A stretch of 7,523 nucleotides of DNA. Origin: an uncultured Alistipes sp. Its GTDB lineage: Bacteria; Bacteroidota; Bacteroidia; Bacteroidales; Rikenellaceae. Made by a program: the position numbers and the translations under genes. The DNA lies in contig CAJGDL010000084.1 of assembly GCA_904502075.1 (NCBI GenBank), forward strand, positions 1 through 7,523. Direction: 5' to 3'. Each line of letters begins with the position of its first letter. Within the stretch, counting starts at the first letter, position 1. Below the pieces are notes generated by a model. The model was not told where the DNA came from, did not search any database, and worked only from the letters and a program-made list of their open reading frames with translations. Positions 6,332-7,523 of the stretch are shown in pieces.

Positions 6332-7523
6332 TTACATCTCTACGTCGCGCACACAACGAGCCGACGTAGCGCGGTGGTTTTCATTCCTGATACTGTTTTC
6401 CATGAAGACGTTGCTGTGATCTCGTGCCCAGCCGGTCTTTTGTTGATTGTACCGATCGCCATTGATCTCCGTATCTTTGGGGTTGCTTCCGGCCATACCA
6501 TGGGAATAGTAAGTGCGCGAATAGCAATAATTCGTGTTGTCCCAGAATGAGGTGGCGGCGTAGAGGTGCATAATCAGTAACTCGCGCTGGTTGGGCAGAC
6601 GATAGCCCTTCGGACAGAAGGGGTTGTTGCCCATCGAATTGTCCAACTCCTCCTGCATCATGGGGAAGGAGATCTTGCTGAAGGTGGGCGAGTTGATCGA
6701 GGTGGCCTCAAATTGTTTGTAGAGGCGGTTTTGGAACGAAAGTTCGTCGGCATAGACCAAATCGTAGCCCTCTTCGCCCAAGTTGCGGAACGACTCCTCG
6801 TTCAGATACTCCAGGTCGAACAGAGGCACGGCATCTGTTCCCTTTTTGATGACATAGTCGGTGGCGGTAGCCAGGAGGTTGGCCTTGTCGCTGTCGTCCA
6901 TGCCGAGGTTGCGTACGCAACGAATCTCCCAGGCTGTTTGATTTCCCCAATCGTAGGAGCCCTTCAGGTTACCTGTGGCGGCACCCTCTTCGGCCCAAAT
7001 CAGCGTCGGGTTGTTGCTGTTGCTGTTGTTTCCGTCGCTGCTGCTGGTAGTACTCGAAACCACATGCTGACGCCAACGATTTTGATCGTCGCTGGCCTGG
7101 TCGGCGGCCGAGCGGTTGTACATACGTGCCGAGTTGTCGATGCCGTCGGCCCCCATCCAGAGTCCCACCAACTGCTTGATGGCAGCCATATACCAACGCA
7201 CCTCGCCCGGGTCGATCACCCCGTTGCCGTTGTTGTCGCGGTTGCGCGAAAGGCAGGAGTAGCGCAGGTACTTGAAATTGGCGGTCGTGAGGGTGCCATC
7301 CCAGAGTTCCGATTGCTCGTTGGTGGCCTCCAGGTTGAGGAATTTGTCCCAGCGTACCCCCTCGATAAATTGGTTGCCGGAGGTGACGAGTCCCCACTCT
7401 TTCATCGTATTCAGACGGCCGTTGTAGTCGTCGGTGTTGCCTCGTCTTTCGGCGGTGCCGTTGTACGATACGTTGTTGTAGGGCAGCAGACGGTACTCGT
7501 CTGTGTGCTCCGTGCCCCAGGCA
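6332..7523 (-). CDS. Probable cell-surface protein, DUF4906/fimbrial-like, C-terminal 397 codons (partial)
   Basis: The frame is open from the right edge to a TAA at 6332-6334, so the start lies outside the window. The first visible residues are AWGTEHTDEYRLLP. An internal Met at codon 40 (7405) is not a likely start. The segment SRNRDNNGNGVIDPGEVRWYMAAIKQLVGLWMG (visible residues about 92-124) resembles DUF4906-type surface proteins of Bacteroidales, many of which are thought to be fimbrial tip-like or lipoprotein adhesins. Residues 96-107 (DNNGNGVIDPGE) fit an EF-hand calcium loop. The C-terminal part, CPKGYRLPNQRELLIMH to ARCVRDVEM, has the form of FISUMP/DUF1566-type domains. A Ser/Asn-rich linker lies near residues 155-173. 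The signal peptide, if any, is off the edge. Nothing in the visible genes explains its role. The family call is from memory of motif patterns and is moderate. Confidence 0.62.
   Translation of the reverse strand, partial: AWGTEHTDEYRLLPYNNVSYNGTAERRGNTDDYNGRLNTMKEWGLVTSGNQFIEGVRWDKFLNLEATNEQSELWDGTLTTANFKYLRYSCLSRNRDNNGNGVIDPGEVRWYMAAIKQLVGLWMGADGIDNSARMYNRSAADQASDDQNRWRQHVVSSTTSSSDGNNSNSNNPTLIWAEEGAATGNLKGSYDWGNQTAWEIRCVRNLGMDDSDKANLLATATDYVIKKGTDAVPLFDLEYLNEESFRNLGEEGYDLVYADELSFQNRLYKQFEATSINSPTFSKISFPMMQEELDNSMGNNPFCPKGYRLPNQRELLIMHLYAATSFWDNTNYCYSRTYYSHGMAGSNPKDTEINGDRYNQQKTGWARDHSNVFMENSIRNENHRATSARCVRDVEM
7011..7058 (-). repeat. Trinucleotide-rich low-complexity tract in the surface-protein gene
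   Basis: On the plus strand this stretch is built largely of TTG, CTG and GCTG-like triplets. Read on the minus strand it encodes the run SSTTSSSDGNNSNSNNP. Repeats of three bases keep the frame, so slippage here would change linker length without breaking the gene. It separates the VVSS strand from the following IWAEEGAA segment. Confidence 0.55.

Overview
The window looks like a chromosomal segment from a member of the order Bacteroidales, possibly an Alistipes-like (Rikenellaceae) genome. Three gene starts carry the Bacteroidetes-type promoter (-7 box TAnnTTTG), start codons lack a Shine-Dalgarno sequence, and coding DNA is fairly GC-rich while the gaps are AT-rich. The LepB and DapB proteins have the Bacteroidetes form, and the right edge carries a DUF4906-like surface protein. 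The genus is an inference.

Layout. From 1 to about 5069 every gene is on the minus strand. Read in the direction of transcription they are an alpha/beta hydrolase (4290-5069), then dapB (3374-4087), lepB (1949-3313), an IMPACT/YigZ-family gene (1336-1941) and the first 407 codons of uvrA (1-1223, cut by the left edge). dapB, lepB and yigZ are tightly spaced (60 and 7 bases, counting from the preferred lepB start) and probably form one operon driven by a promoter at 4131-4160. On the plus strand follow truA (5230-6009) and a 59-codon gene for a two-helix membrane protein (6046-6225). A long two-way terminator (6265-6310) then separates these from a convergent minus-strand gene (6332 to beyond the right edge) for a probable surface protein.

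Most of the content is housekeeping: lysine/cell-wall precursor synthesis (DapB), protein export (LepB), nucleotide excision repair (UvrA) and tRNA pseudouridylation (TruA). No defence system, CRISPR array, insertion sequence, tRNA or rRNA is visible, and no stretch of more than 300 bases lacks a gene.

The least explained part is a pair of related intergenic elements at about 1221-1340 and 4149-4283. Each is flanked by arrays of a degenerate 7-base unit (CACAATT/CACAATG) in inverted orientation, and the two share an identical 24-base core. Each sits directly after a stop codon and just before the next gene. In one case the 7-base array supplies the -33 part of the dapB promoter.
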